Below, piece after piece: positions 6,894 to 13,526 of a DNA stretch of 13,908 bases. Under the pieces are notes generated by a model. That model saw only the letters and a program-made list of their open reading frames with translations. It had not been told where the DNA came from and did no database searches. Source of the DNA: an uncultured Labedella sp. (lineage in GTDB: Bacteria; Actinomycetota; Actinomycetes; Actinomycetales; Microbacteriaceae); the NCBI GenBank assembly GCA_934636065.1, contig CAKTZW010000015.1, positions 1 to 13,908 of the forward strand, written 5' to 3'. Numbering within the stretch: the stretch's first letter is position 1; every line of letters starts with the position of its first letter. The position numbers and the translations under genes are program-made.

Positions 6894-8261
6894 TCAGGAG
6901 GCGGCGAGCGCCTGCAGGACGACGTCGATTCCCTCGTCGAGGAGGGCGTCCGGGATGGTGAGCGGCGGGAGGAACCGGATGATGTTGCCGTAGGTCCCGC
7001 ACGTGAGGACGATGACGCCCTCGGCGTGCGCCGCCTTCGCGATGCGTCCCGTGAGCGCCGCGTCGGGCTCGTTCGTCTCGGGGTCCACGAACTCGACCGC
7101 GATCATCGCGCCGCGGCCGCGGACGTCCCCGATGCGCGCGTCCGACCCCTGGGCCTCGCGGAACCGGGAGAGCAGCGTGTCGCCGATCGTGCGCGCGCGC
7201 TCGACGAGCCCGTCCTGCTCGTACGTCTCGATCGACGCGAGGGCCGCGGCGCACGCGAGCGGGTTGCCGCCGTACGTGCCGCCGATCCCGCCGGCGTGCG
7301 GCGCATCCATGATCTCCGCACGACCGGTCACCGCGGAGAGGGGCAGCCCGCCCGCGATGCCCTTCGCCGTGACCACGAGATCCGGGACGATGCCCTCGTG
7401 CTCGGAGGCGAACATGTGACCGGTGCGCGCGAAGCCCGTCTGCACCTCGTCGGCGATGAACACGACGTCGTTCGCCCTCGCCCACTCGACGAGAGCGGGG
7501 AGGAAGCCCTCCGCGGGAACGATGAAGCCGCCCTCTCCTTGAATCGGCTCGATGATGATGGCCGCGAGGTTCGCCGCGCCGATCTGCTTCTCGATGAGGG
7601 AGATCGCCCGCTTCGCCGCTTCGGGGCCGGACAGGCCGTCGCGGAAGGGGTACGACATCGGTGCGCGATAGGTCTCGGAGGCGAAGGGGCCGAAGCCGCT
7701 CTTGTAGGGCATCGACTTCGCGGTGAGCGCCATCGTCAGGTTGGTGCGGCCGTGGTAGGCGTGGTCGAACGCGACGACGGCCTGCTTCTTGGTGAACGAC
7801 CGGGCGATCTTCACGGCGTTCTCGACCGCTTCGGCGCCGGAGTTGAACAGGGCGCTGCGCTTGTCGTGGTCGCCGGGGGTGAGACGGTTGAGCGCTTCCG
7901 CGACGGCGACGTACGAGTCGTAGGGCGTGACCATGAAGCACGTGTGCGTGAAGTCGGCGACCTGCTGCTGCACGGCCTCGACCACGCGCGGGGCGCTGTT
8001 GCCGACGCCGGTCACGGCGATGCCGGAGCCGAGGTCGATGAGCGAGTTGCCGTCGACGTCGACGACGACCCCGCCACCCGCGCGGGCGGCGAAGACCGGC
8101 ACCGTCGTGCCGACGGCGGCGGACACCGCTGACAGCTTGCGTTTCATGAGGTCGCGCGAGATCGGACCGGGCAGCTCCGTGACGATCCGGCGCTCCTGCG
8201 CGAGCTCGTCGCGCTCGAGCGGACGTCCGACGGTGCCCGTCGCTGCGGTGTCGATGGCCAT
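6894..8261 (-). CDS. gabT: 4-aminobutyrate--2-oxoglutarate transaminase
   Basis: PLP-dependent class-III aminotransferase of 455 residues. It moves the amino group of GABA to 2-oxoglutarate, giving succinate semialdehyde and glutamate. Visible motifs are the phosphate-binding SGAEAVENA at 141-149, the AYHGRT segment near 168-173, EPIQGEGG at 238-245, the PLP-ring aspartate Asp271 in FIADEVQTGF, and the Schiff-base lysine Lys300 in VVTAKGIAGGLPLSAV. This group is shared by GabT and some 5-aminovalerate transaminases, so the substrate range may be wider. The start at 8261 is supported by GGAGG at 8269-8273, 7 nt upstream. An upstream in-frame start near 8318 would add 19 residues without family character. 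It is first in the catabolic run and divergent from the PucR regulator, with its own promoter candidate. Confidence 0.92.
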   Translation of the reverse strand: MAIDTAATGTVGRPLERDELAQERRIVTELPGPISRDLMKRKLSAVSAAVGTTVPVFAARAGGGVVVDVDGNSLIDLGSGIAVTGVGNSAPRVVEAVQQQVADFTHTCFMVTPYDSYVAVAEALNRLTPGDHDKRSALFNSGAEAVENAVKIARSFTKKQAVVAFDHAYHGRTNLTMALTAKSMPYKSGFGPFASETYRAPMSYPFRDGLSGPEAAKRAISLIEKQIGAANLAAIIIEPIQGEGGFIVPAEGFLPALVEWARANDVVFIADEVQTGFARTGHMFASEHEGIVPDLVVTAKGIAGGLPLSAVTGRAEIMDAPHAGGIGGTYGGNPLACAAALASIETYEQDGLVERARTIGDTLLSRFREAQGSDARIGDVRGRGAMIAVEFVDPETNEPDAALTGRIAKAAHAEGVIVLTCGTYGNIIRFLPPLTIPDALLDEGIDVVLQALAAS

Positions 8262-8268
8262 GCTGCTG

Positions 8269-8273
8269 CCTCC
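8269..8273 (-). promoter_or_regulatory. Ribosome binding site of gabT
   Basis: GGAGG on the minus strand lies 7 nt before the ATG at 8261. It is the strongest ribosome site in the cluster and decides this start over the longer in-frame alternative. Confidence 0.85.
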
Positions 8274-8316
8274 GTGAAGTCGTCCGGGCATCCGGAGCCC
8301 CGGTGCCGCTCCGCCC

Positions 8317-8346
8317 ATGCTAGGAGCGCCATGCGCGCTGCGTCGA
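8317..8346 (-). promoter_or_regulatory. Candidate gabT promoter
   Basis: On the minus strand TAGCAT (8317-8322) resembles a -10 box. TCGACG (8341-8346) is a weak -35 match 18 bp upstream. Transcription would start near 8310, leaving a leader of about 50 nt with a good ribosome site. The weak -35 fits a promoter that depends on an activator. Confidence 0.45.
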
Positions 8347-8377
8347 TGGCCACACTGGCGAACGCGGGGACATCATG

Positions 8378-8392
8378 TCGACACTGTGTCGA
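8378..8392. promoter_or_regulatory. Perfect 15-bp palindrome in the divergent promoter region (candidate operator)
   Basis: TCGACAC-T-GTGTCGA is a perfect inverted repeat with 7-bp arms and a 1-nt centre. It overlaps the candidate -35 and spacer of the regulator promoter. It also lies about 70-80 bp upstream of the predicted gabT start, a position suited to activation. Binding by the adjacent PucR-type regulator is inferred from position only. Confidence 0.55.
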
Positions 8393-8406
8393 ACCGACCC
8401 TAGACT
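8378..8406 (+). promoter_or_regulatory. Promoter of the PucR-type regulator gene, leaderless type
   Basis: TCGACA (8378-8383, five of six matches to TTGACA) and TAGACT (8401-8406) are separated by 17 bp. The -10 box ends 7 nt before the ATG at 8414, so transcription should begin at or next to the A of the start codon. No ribosome site precedes that ATG, which agrees with a leaderless mRNA. Confidence 0.6.
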
Positions 8407-8413
8407 GCCCTCC

Positions 8414-9928
8414 ATGCACCCGACGATCCGCACCCTGCTCGCGGAGTCCTCCCTGCACCTCACGCTCCTGGAGCCGGGGCGCGACGGGGCGCTCGACTCG
8501 GGCGTCTCCTGGGCGCACAGTTCCGACCTCGTCGACCCGACGCCGTTCCTCGACGCCGGACAGGTCCTGCTCACGACCGGGACGCAGTTCACCGGAGCCG
8601 GGGCCGCAGGCGCCGCCGGAGAGGAGGGCCGAGCCGACTACGCCGAGTACATCGCGCGGCTGTCCGCCCGGGGGATCGCCGCCCTGGGCTTCGGCACCGA
8701 GGTCGCCACGTCGGGCACCCCGGCCGAGCTCGCGCGTGCGTGCGCTCAGAGAGGCCTTCCGCTGTTCGAAGTGCCGTATCAGGTCCCGTTCATCGCGATC
8801 GGGCGGTTCGTCGCGGACCGCGTGGCCGCCGCCGAGCACGCCCGGGACTCGTGGGCGCTCGGCGCCATGCGCTCGATCTCTTTCGCGGCGTTGCGCCCCG
8901 ACGGACTCGGCGCGACCCTCTCCGAGCTCGCGCGACAGCTCGACCGCTCGGTGCTCCTCTTCGACGCCGGCGGCGTCGTGACGCACGCGGACCACGGCGA
9001 GGGCGCCGACCTCGGCGGAGACCTCCAGGACGCGATCGCCGCCGAGGCGTTGCGCCTGCTCGAGCGCGGGCAACGGTCGGGCTCCACGATGACCGTCGTC
9101 GGCGCGAACGTGTCGCTGCAGACCATCGGGCGTCGCTCGGAGTTGCGCGGGGTGCTCGCCGTGGCGGGGACCACCGACCTCGACGCGTCCGACCAGACGG
9201 TCGTGACGAGCGTCGTCGCACTCGTCGGAGTCGCCCTCGAGCAGGGGCGCATGCTCTCGGGTGCGCGCGCCGCGGTGCGCCGTGCCGCCGTGCGCGCGCT
9301 GCTCGACGCCCGTGCGGACCTCGCCGGGCTCGTACTGGCCGAACTCGGCGAGCACCTGCCCACCGGCGAGGTGGTGGTCGCACGCGTGCGCGGCGGCGAC
9401 GGGACGTCGGAGGAGAGGCTCGTGCCCGCGGCACGCACCGTGGCGGCCGAGGTCGACGAGGAGCTCGTCCTGATCGGGAACCCGGCCGAGGTCGAGACCG
9501 CGGCGATCGCGCTCGGGCGGGCCGGACGGACCGCCGGACTCTCCGCATCGGCACCGCTCGGCGACGCTCCCCGCGCGTACCGCGAGGCGGGCACGGCCCT
9601 CGAGGCGACGACGGCGACGGCGCCCGTCCTCCGCTCGACGGACCTCGGCTCGCGAGGCGTCGATTGGCTGCTCGAGCGCGCCGGAACGAGGGATGTCGCC
9701 GCCACGGTGCTCCGGCCCATCGCCGCCGACGACGATCTCCTCGAGAGCCTCAGCGTCTGGCTCGAGACCAACGGCCAGACGGACCCGGCGGCGCGTCGGC
9801 TCGGCGTGCACCGTCACACCCTGCGCTCGCGCATCTCGACCATCGAGCGGCTGCTCGACCGGGACCTGTCCTCGTTCGCATCGCGCGCGGAACTCTGGAT
9901 CGCCCTGCGGGCGCTCGCCCGGGCCTGA
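8414..9928 (+). CDS. PucR-family transcriptional regulator (GabR-like context)
   Basis: Protein of 504 residues with the typical PucR architecture. The N-terminal purine-catabolism-regulator domain spans about residues 1-125 and includes SWAHSSDLVDPTPFLDAGQVLLTTG. A middle GGDEF-like/regulatory region follows. The C-terminal helix-turn-helix lies at about 439-504 (DPAARRLGVHRHTLRSRIS). PucR-type activators are known to control GABA use in corynebacteria, and this gene is divergent from gabT. A role as GABA- or polyamine-responsive activator of the cluster, with autoregulation through the 15-bp palindrome, is therefore the leading inference. The effector is unknown. I chose the ATG at 8414 over one at 8375: the earlier ATG lies upstream of the -10 box and adds 13 residues that overlap promoter elements. 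Confidence 0.85.
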   Translation: MHPTIRTLLAESSLHLTLLEPGRDGALDSGVSWAHSSDLVDPTPFLDAGQVLLTTGTQFTGAGAAGAAGEEGRADYAEYIARLSARGIAALGFGTEVATSGTPAELARACAQRGLPLFEVPYQVPFIAIGRFVADRVAAAEHARDSWALGAMRSISFAALRPDGLGATLSELARQLDRSVLLFDAGGVVTHADHGEGADLGGDLQDAIAAEALRLLERGQRSGSTMTVVGANVSLQTIGRRSELRGVLAVAGTTDLDASDQTVVTSVVALVGVALEQGRMLSGARAAVRRAAVRALLDARADLAGLVLAELGEHLPTGEVVVARVRGGDGTSEERLVPAARTVAAEVDEELVLIGNPAEVETAAIALGRAGRTAGLSASAPLGDAPRAYREAGTALEATTATAPVLRSTDLGSRGVDWLLERAGTRDVAATVLRPIAADDDLLESLSVWLETNGQTDPAARRLGVHRHTLRSRISTIERLLDRDLSSFASRAELWIALRALARA

Positions 9929-9949
9929 CGCCGTCCCCCTCGCGTCGAC

Positions 9950-9967
9950 CGCCTCACGGCGGAGGCG
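9950..9967 (+). terminator. Small GC hairpin after the regulator gene, possible terminator
   Basis: CGCCTC (9950-9955) pairs with GAGGCG (9962-9967) around a 6-nt loop, 21 nt after the stop of the regulator gene. There is no U tract. It is a weak candidate, and the next gene has its own promoter-like box. Confidence 0.3.
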
Positions 9968-9985
9968 CTGAGGCACGAGTCGTTC

Positions 9986-9991
9986 TAGCGT
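9986..9991 (+). promoter_or_regulatory. Candidate -10 box of a leaderless promoter for the CPBP protease gene
   Basis: TAGCGT ends 6 nt before the ATG at 9998. This is the same geometry seen at the regulator gene and at the Q/P-rich protein gene. No clear -35 and no good ribosome site are visible. Confidence 0.4.
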
Positions 9992-9997
9992 GAAAGC

Positions 9998-11086
9998 ATG
10001 AGCGATCACACGCCGACCTCTCCCACCGACCCCACCGGCTTCCCCTCCTCCGACGCCGCGCACGCCGCGCCGGCCGCGCCCTCCGCGCCCTCCGCCTCGG
10101 CTGCACCGACCGCCCCGACCGCGCCGGCCGCACGGACGGGCACGGAGACGGCCACCTACGACCACGCTCTCCGCGTCACACCGGCGTGGTGGCGCGGGGT
10201 CGTCGCGATCGTGATCCTCGCCGTCGTCTTCCTCGCGCTCTCCCTCCTGCTCAGCGTCGCCGCGATCACCGTCGACCTGCTCACGGGGGCCTCCTCGCTC
10301 GAGGACCTCGAAGATGGCACGATCGCCCTGACTCCGTGGACGATGCTCGCGAACAACCTCGCGCTCGCCGCTATGTGGCCGGTGGCGGTGCTCCTGCAGT
10401 GGTGGCTGTTCGGGGTGCGGCCGCGCTGGATGTCGTCGGTCGAAGGCCGGTTCCGCTGGCGGTGGCTCGGCCGCCTCGCGCTCATCATCGTGCCCGTGTG
10501 GGCCGTCTACGTCGCCGTGTCGTTCGCGCTCTCGCCGCTCGACGCCGTCGTCATCGATGCGACAGTCGTCGCCATGGTCGCGGTGATCGTCCTCACCACG
10601 CCGTTGCAGTCGGCCGGCGAGGAGTTCGCCGCCCGGGGTCTCATCCAGCGCTCGGCGGGCTCGTGGTTCCGCGACCCCACCACGGCGTTCGTCGCCGGGG
10701 CCATCCTGTCCGGCGCGATCTTCGCTGTCGCCCACCTCGCGGGCGACCCCTGGCTCATCGCGTACTACTTCGTGTTCGGCGTCTCGCTCTCGATCACCGC
10801 TCGAGGGACCGGCGGCCTCGAGGCGCCCATCCTCATCCACGTGACGAACAACGTGCTCCTGCTCGTCCCCACCGCGCTCATGTCCCAGACGGACCAGGTG
10901 TTCCAGCGCGAGGCCGGGGTGGCGGGGCCGTTCATGCTCGCACCGATGGCCGTGTGCGTCCTCGCCGCCGCCCTGAGCATCTGGTGGGCGCGCCGCAACG
11001 GCGTGACGACGACCGCGCCACTGCCCCCGACCCGCCTCACCCCGTCGCCCCTCGCGCCCCCATCCCTCGCACCCCCATCCCGGTGA
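9998..11086 (+). CDS. CPBP-family intramembrane metalloprotease (CAAX protease/ABI family)
   Basis: Membrane protein of 362 residues. Residues 1-50 are a low-complexity Ala/Pro/Ser/Thr cytoplasmic region. Multiple membrane helices follow, at about 68-92, 117-138, 158-180 and 186-203, with more beyond. The three family motifs are present: EEFAAR at 208-213 (EExxxR), FAVAH at 242-246 (FxxxH) and HVTNN at 281-285 (HxxxN). The metal-binding and catalytic residues are thus kept, so an active intramembrane protease is likely. Its substrate is unknown; bacterial members have been linked to prenyl-protein-like processing, bacteriocin self-immunity and stress. The tail after ~335 is Pro-rich. The stop is followed after 0 nt by a long hairpin shared with the convergent downstream gene. 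I see no functional link to the GABA cluster. Confidence 0.85.
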   Translation: MSDHTPTSPTDPTGFPSSDAAHAAPAAPSAPSASAAPTAPTAPAARTGTETATYDHALRVTPAWWRGVVAIVILAVVFLALSLLLSVAAITVDLLTGASSLEDLEDGTIALTPWTMLANNLALAAMWPVAVLLQWWLFGVRPRWMSSVEGRFRWRWLGRLALIIVPVWAVYVAVSFALSPLDAVVIDATVVAMVAVIVLTTPLQSAGEEFAARGLIQRSAGSWFRDPTTAFVAGAILSGAIFAVAHLAGDPWLIAYYFVFGVSLSITARGTGGLEAPILIHVTNNVLLLVPTALMSQTDQVFQREAGVAGPFMLAPMAVCVLAAALSIWWARRNGVTTTAPLPPTRLTPSPLAPPSLAPPSR

Positions 11087-11148
11087 TTGCGTACGCAACT
11101 GACGATTGCGGGTGAGATTTCACCCGCGGTCGGCAGTTGCGTACGCAA
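11087..11148. terminator. 62-nt near-perfect hairpin between convergent genes, likely bidirectional terminator or REP-like element
   Basis: The outer arms TTGCGTACGCAACTG (11087-11101) and its exact reverse complement (11134-11148) are 15 bp. After one mismatch (11102/11133) come 3 more pairs, two G-T positions, and the perfect inner 8 bp GCGGGTGA/TCACCCGC (11108-11115 with 11120-11127) around the 4-nt loop GATT. Each outer arm also contains a self-palindrome, TTGCGTACGCAA. The structure starts right after the protease stop (11084-11086) and ends 17 nt from the stop of the opposing gene. It has no U tract in either direction. Confidence 0.75.
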
Positions 11149-11165
11149 GAGCAGCGCTGGAGGGG

Positions 11166-12029
11166 TCAGGAGGTGGTGCGGGTGCGTCCCATCCGGTCGA
11201 GAAGGATGGCCGCGATGAAGACCAAGAGGTACTGGATCGACTGCGTGATCGTGCCGATCAGGGCACCGCGTACGAAGCTCGAGCCGAAGTCGGTGTCGAA
11301 GAGGCTGAACACCGTCGTGAGCAGGAAGAGCCCGGCGGCGCCGAGACCACCGGCGATCAGGGCGCTGCGCAGGAACGCCGACCGCGTCGTCGCTCGCTCG
11401 ATCGGAGAGAGGAAGGCCGCGCCGACGAACGCGAGCGCGGCGAACACGATGGGCTGGATGAAGAAGACCAGCGACTGCGCGACGTACTCGATGCCCAGAC
11501 CGAAGGTGAGGTTACCGAGGGTGGTGAGGATCGAGACGGCCACCGCGACCACGACGACCGCGATCGCTCCGACGAGCGGCTCGCGCAACGAACGCTTCGG
11601 CCGCGGAGCCGCGTACTGCGCGCCCGAGTACTGCTGGCCGTACCCCGCACCCGACGGGTTCTGCTGACCGTAGGGCTGCTGACCCGGCTGCTGCGGATAC
11701 TGCTGGCCGTAGGGCTGGCTCGGCTGACCCGGCTGCTGGCCGTAGGGCTGGCTCGGCTGACCCGGCTGCTGACCGTAGGGCTGGCTCGGCTGACTAGGCT
11801 GGGCCGGCTGACCAGAGGGCTGACCCGGCTGGGCATAGCCCGGCTGGGGTTGCGGCTGCTGACCGTACGGCGCGGACTGCGGCGGCTGTCCGGCCCCCGG
11901 TCCGCCGTACGGCTGCTGCGGCGGGAACGGCTGCTGCCCCGGCTGGTGCTGTTCCGGCTGCTGCGGCGGCTGCTGCGGCGGCTGCTGCGGCCACGGGTTC
12001 TGATTCGCGTTGCCCTGGTCGTTCGTCAT
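11166..12029 (-). CDS. Gln/Pro/Gly-rich membrane protein with four predicted helices, function unknown
   Basis: Protein of 287 residues. Residues 1-145 are low-complexity Gln/Pro/Gly/Tyr with repeated [11 protein letters not shown] units (about 83-110), presumably a disordered cytoplasmic region. The rest is a membrane domain with hydrophobic segments at about 152-172, 183-207, 221-243 and 255-277, and a basic tail ending RMGRTRTTS. No catalytic motif is visible. Actinobacteria commonly carry small membrane proteins with such Pro/Gln-rich leaders, often annotated as hypothetical or as resembling DUF4870-like proteins; I cannot assign a family. The ATG at 12029 has no ribosome site but has TAGGCT at 12036-12041, so it fits a leaderless start. 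It converges on the CPBP protease gene and lies 59 nt after the fprA stop. The leader's repeated codons explain long shadow frames here. Confidence 0.8.
   Translation of the reverse strand: MTNDQGNANQNPWPQQPPQQPPQQPEQHQPGQQPFPPQQPYGGPGAGQPPQSAPYGQQPQPQPGYAQPGQPSGQPAQPSQPSQPYGQQPGQPSQPYGQQPGQPSQPYGQQYPQQPGQQPYGQQNPSGAGYGQQYSGAQYAAPRPKRSLREPLVGAIAVVVVAVAVSILTTLGNLTFGLGIEYVAQSLVFFIQPIVFAALAFVGAAFLSPIERATTRSAFLRSALIAGGLGAAGLFLLTTVFSLFDTDFGSSFVRGALIGTITQSIQYLLVFIAAILLDRMGRTRTTS
11701..11799 (-). repeat. Three tandem 33-bp repeats coding for an 11-residue unit
   Basis: Units at 11701-11733 and 11734-11766 are identical. The unit at 11767-11799 differs at a few bases (for example GACC for GGCC and ACTAGG for ACCCGG). 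The unit is in frame and encodes the [11 protein letters not shown] repeat of the Q/P-rich protein. Exact identity of two copies suggests recent slippage or strong homogenisation. Confidence 0.9.
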
Positions 12030-12035
12030 GGCGTC

Positions 12036-12041
12036 AGCCTA
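12036..12041 (-). promoter_or_regulatory. Candidate -10 box of a leaderless promoter for the Q/P-rich membrane protein gene
   Basis: TAGGCT on the minus strand ends 6 nt before the ATG at 12029. No convincing -35 and no Shine-Dalgarno sequence are visible. Confidence 0.45.
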
Positions 12042-12088
12042 ACGACGCGGTCGGTCGCCGCGAAGGCGTTGCAGGGTGGAGAACTCCC

Positions 12089-13462
12089 CTACTCACCCGC
12101 CTCCGCCGCGCGTCCGAGCGAGACGTCCACCATCTCCTCGCGCGGCACGACCTTCACACGCTCACGACCGCGGGCGGCGCCGAGAGCCAGCTCGTGCTCG
12201 TCCAGCCGGTGCCAGCCGTCGAGGGTCGTGAATTCGACACCCCGTTCCGACAGGAGCGCCGGAATGCTCTCCTCCTCGGGCTGCGCCGGGCTCCACCAGT
12301 CGCTCTGGTCGCCCACGAGGTGCGAGATCGTCTCCATCGCATCGGACTTCGTGTGCCCGATGAGGCCGACGGGCCCGCGCTTGATCCAGCCCGTGGCGTA
12401 CACGCCCGGGACGATCTCGTTGCTGTCGGCGTGGAGCACGCGTCCCTCGTGGTTCGGGATGACGCCGTGCTCCTCGTCGAACGGGACGTCCGCGAGCGGG
12501 GACCCGAAGTAGCCGACCGCGCGGTAGAACGCCTGCACCGGGACCTCGCGGATCTCCCCCGTCCCGACGACGCCGCCCTCCCCGTCCGGGCGCGTGCGCT
12601 CGTACCGGAACGCGGAGACGCGGCCGGTGCCGTCGTCGACGAGCCCGAGCGGCTTGGCGTAGAAGTGCAGGTGGAGTCGGCGGCTCGCCGATCCCGTCTC
12701 CCGCTGGCGCCACTGCTGCAGGACGCGGTCGATCACCATGACCTGCTTGTTCGAGGCCACCGCCAGCTTCGACGCCTCGTCGTAGTCGAAGTCCTCGTCG
12801 TAGAGGATCATGTCGACGTCGCGCAGCTCGCCGAGTTCGCGCAGCTCGAGCGGGGTGAACTTCACCTGGGCCGGCCCGCGCCGCCCGAAGACGTGCACGT
12901 CCGTGACCGGTGAGGCCTTGAGTCCCTCGTAGACGTTGTCCGGGATCTCGGTCGGCAGCAGATCGTCTGCGTGCTTCGCGAGGATGCGAGAGATGTCGAG
13001 CGCGACGTTGCCGTTGCCGAGCACGGCGACCTCGCGCGCGTCGAGGGGCCAGGTGCGCGGGACGTCGGGATGACCGTCGAACCAGTTGACGAAGTCGGCC
13101 GCCCCGTACGACCCCTCGAGGTCGATGCCGTCGATGGCGAGGGGAGCGTCGCGGACGGCACCCGTGGAGAAGATGACCGCGTGGTAGTGCTTCTTGAGGT
13201 CGTCGAGGGTGATGTCGGTCCCGAAGTCGACGTTGCCGAAGATGCGGATGTCGCCGCGGTCGAGCACGTCGCGGAGCGCGTTGATGATGCCCTTGATGCG
13301 GGGGTGGTCGGGGGCGACGCCGTAGCGCACCAGCCCGTAGGGCGCCGGCAGCCGTTCGAAGAGGTCGATCGAGACGTCGAAGGCGCGTTCGTGCTTGAGC
13401 AGGATGTCCGCTGCGTAGATTCCGGCGGGTCCTGCTCCGACGATGGCGAGTCTCAACTTCAC
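12089..13462 (-). CDS. fprA: NADPH-ferredoxin reductase, FprA type
   Basis: Flavoprotein of 457 residues, near the 456 of mycobacterial FprA, in the adrenodoxin-reductase-like family. It passes electrons between NADPH and ferredoxin. The FAD-binding GAGPAG motif is at 9-14. The family-specific stretch YGLVRYGVAPDHPRIK spans 42-57. The NADP-binding GNGNVALD is at 149-156, and the C-terminal flavin segment contains GWIKRGPVGLIGH. It should be cytoplasmic. The start is GTG at 13462, chosen because AAGGAG at 13470-13475 lies 7 nt upstream and the Rossmann fold begins directly after it; longer frames add ~90 unrelated residues. It follows a polyprenyl synthase gene by 64 nt on the same strand and is probably cotranscribed with it. 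The physiological ferredoxin partner is not in the window. Confidence 0.9.
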   Translation of the reverse strand: MKLRLAIVGAGPAGIYAADILLKHERAFDVSIDLFERLPAPYGLVRYGVAPDHPRIKGIINALRDVLDRGDIRIFGNVDFGTDITLDDLKKHYHAVIFSTGAVRDAPLAIDGIDLEGSYGAADFVNWFDGHPDVPRTWPLDAREVAVLGNGNVALDISRILAKHADDLLPTEIPDNVYEGLKASPVTDVHVFGRRGPAQVKFTPLELRELGELRDVDMILYDEDFDYDEASKLAVASNKQVMVIDRVLQQWRQRETGSASRRLHLHFYAKPLGLVDDGTGRVSAFRYERTRPDGEGGVVGTGEIREVPVQAFYRAVGYFGSPLADVPFDEEHGVIPNHEGRVLHADSNEIVPGVYATGWIKRGPVGLIGHTKSDAMETISHLVGDQSDWWSPAQPEEESIPALLSERGVEFTTLDGWHRLDEHELALGAARGRERVKVVPREEMVDVSLGRAAEAGE

Positions 13463-13469
13463 GAACGTT

Positions 13470-13475
13470 CTCCTT
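13470..13475 (-). promoter_or_regulatory. Ribosome binding site deciding the GTG start of fprA
   Basis: AAGGAG on the minus strand lies 7 nt before the GTG at 13462. It supports that codon over upstream in-frame starts. Confidence 0.8.
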
Positions 13476-13526
13476 GCTGCGGCGCGCCGTCGCGCGCCGA
13501 GTCGATGGTGCCGCGGACGGCTGTGG

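Noticed and set aside
5213..8132. Long plus-strand ORFs opposite the amine oxidase, gabD and gabT
   Set aside because: They are shadow frames with biased composition. Catalytic motifs of three known families lie on the other strand over the same region.
1435..8261. A new multi-gene defence or biosynthetic system in the catabolic run
   Set aside because: Every gene belongs to a recognised polyamine/GABA transport or catabolism family, so a known pathway explains the order.
8375..8413. Earlier ATG for the PucR-type regulator
   Set aside because: It would place the start codon upstream of the -10 box and inside the palindrome region. The added 13 residues are not typical of the family.
8144..11098. 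984-codon minus-strand ORF spanning the regulator and protease genes
   Set aside because: It has a repetitive Arg/Gly/Glu/Asp composition and crosses an intergenic region and a divergent promoter. The plus strand carries PucR and CPBP motifs there.
11087..11148. CRISPR repeat or phage attachment site at the 62-nt hairpin
   Set aside because: There is one unit only, with no spaced direct repeats, no cas genes, and no tRNA or integrase nearby.
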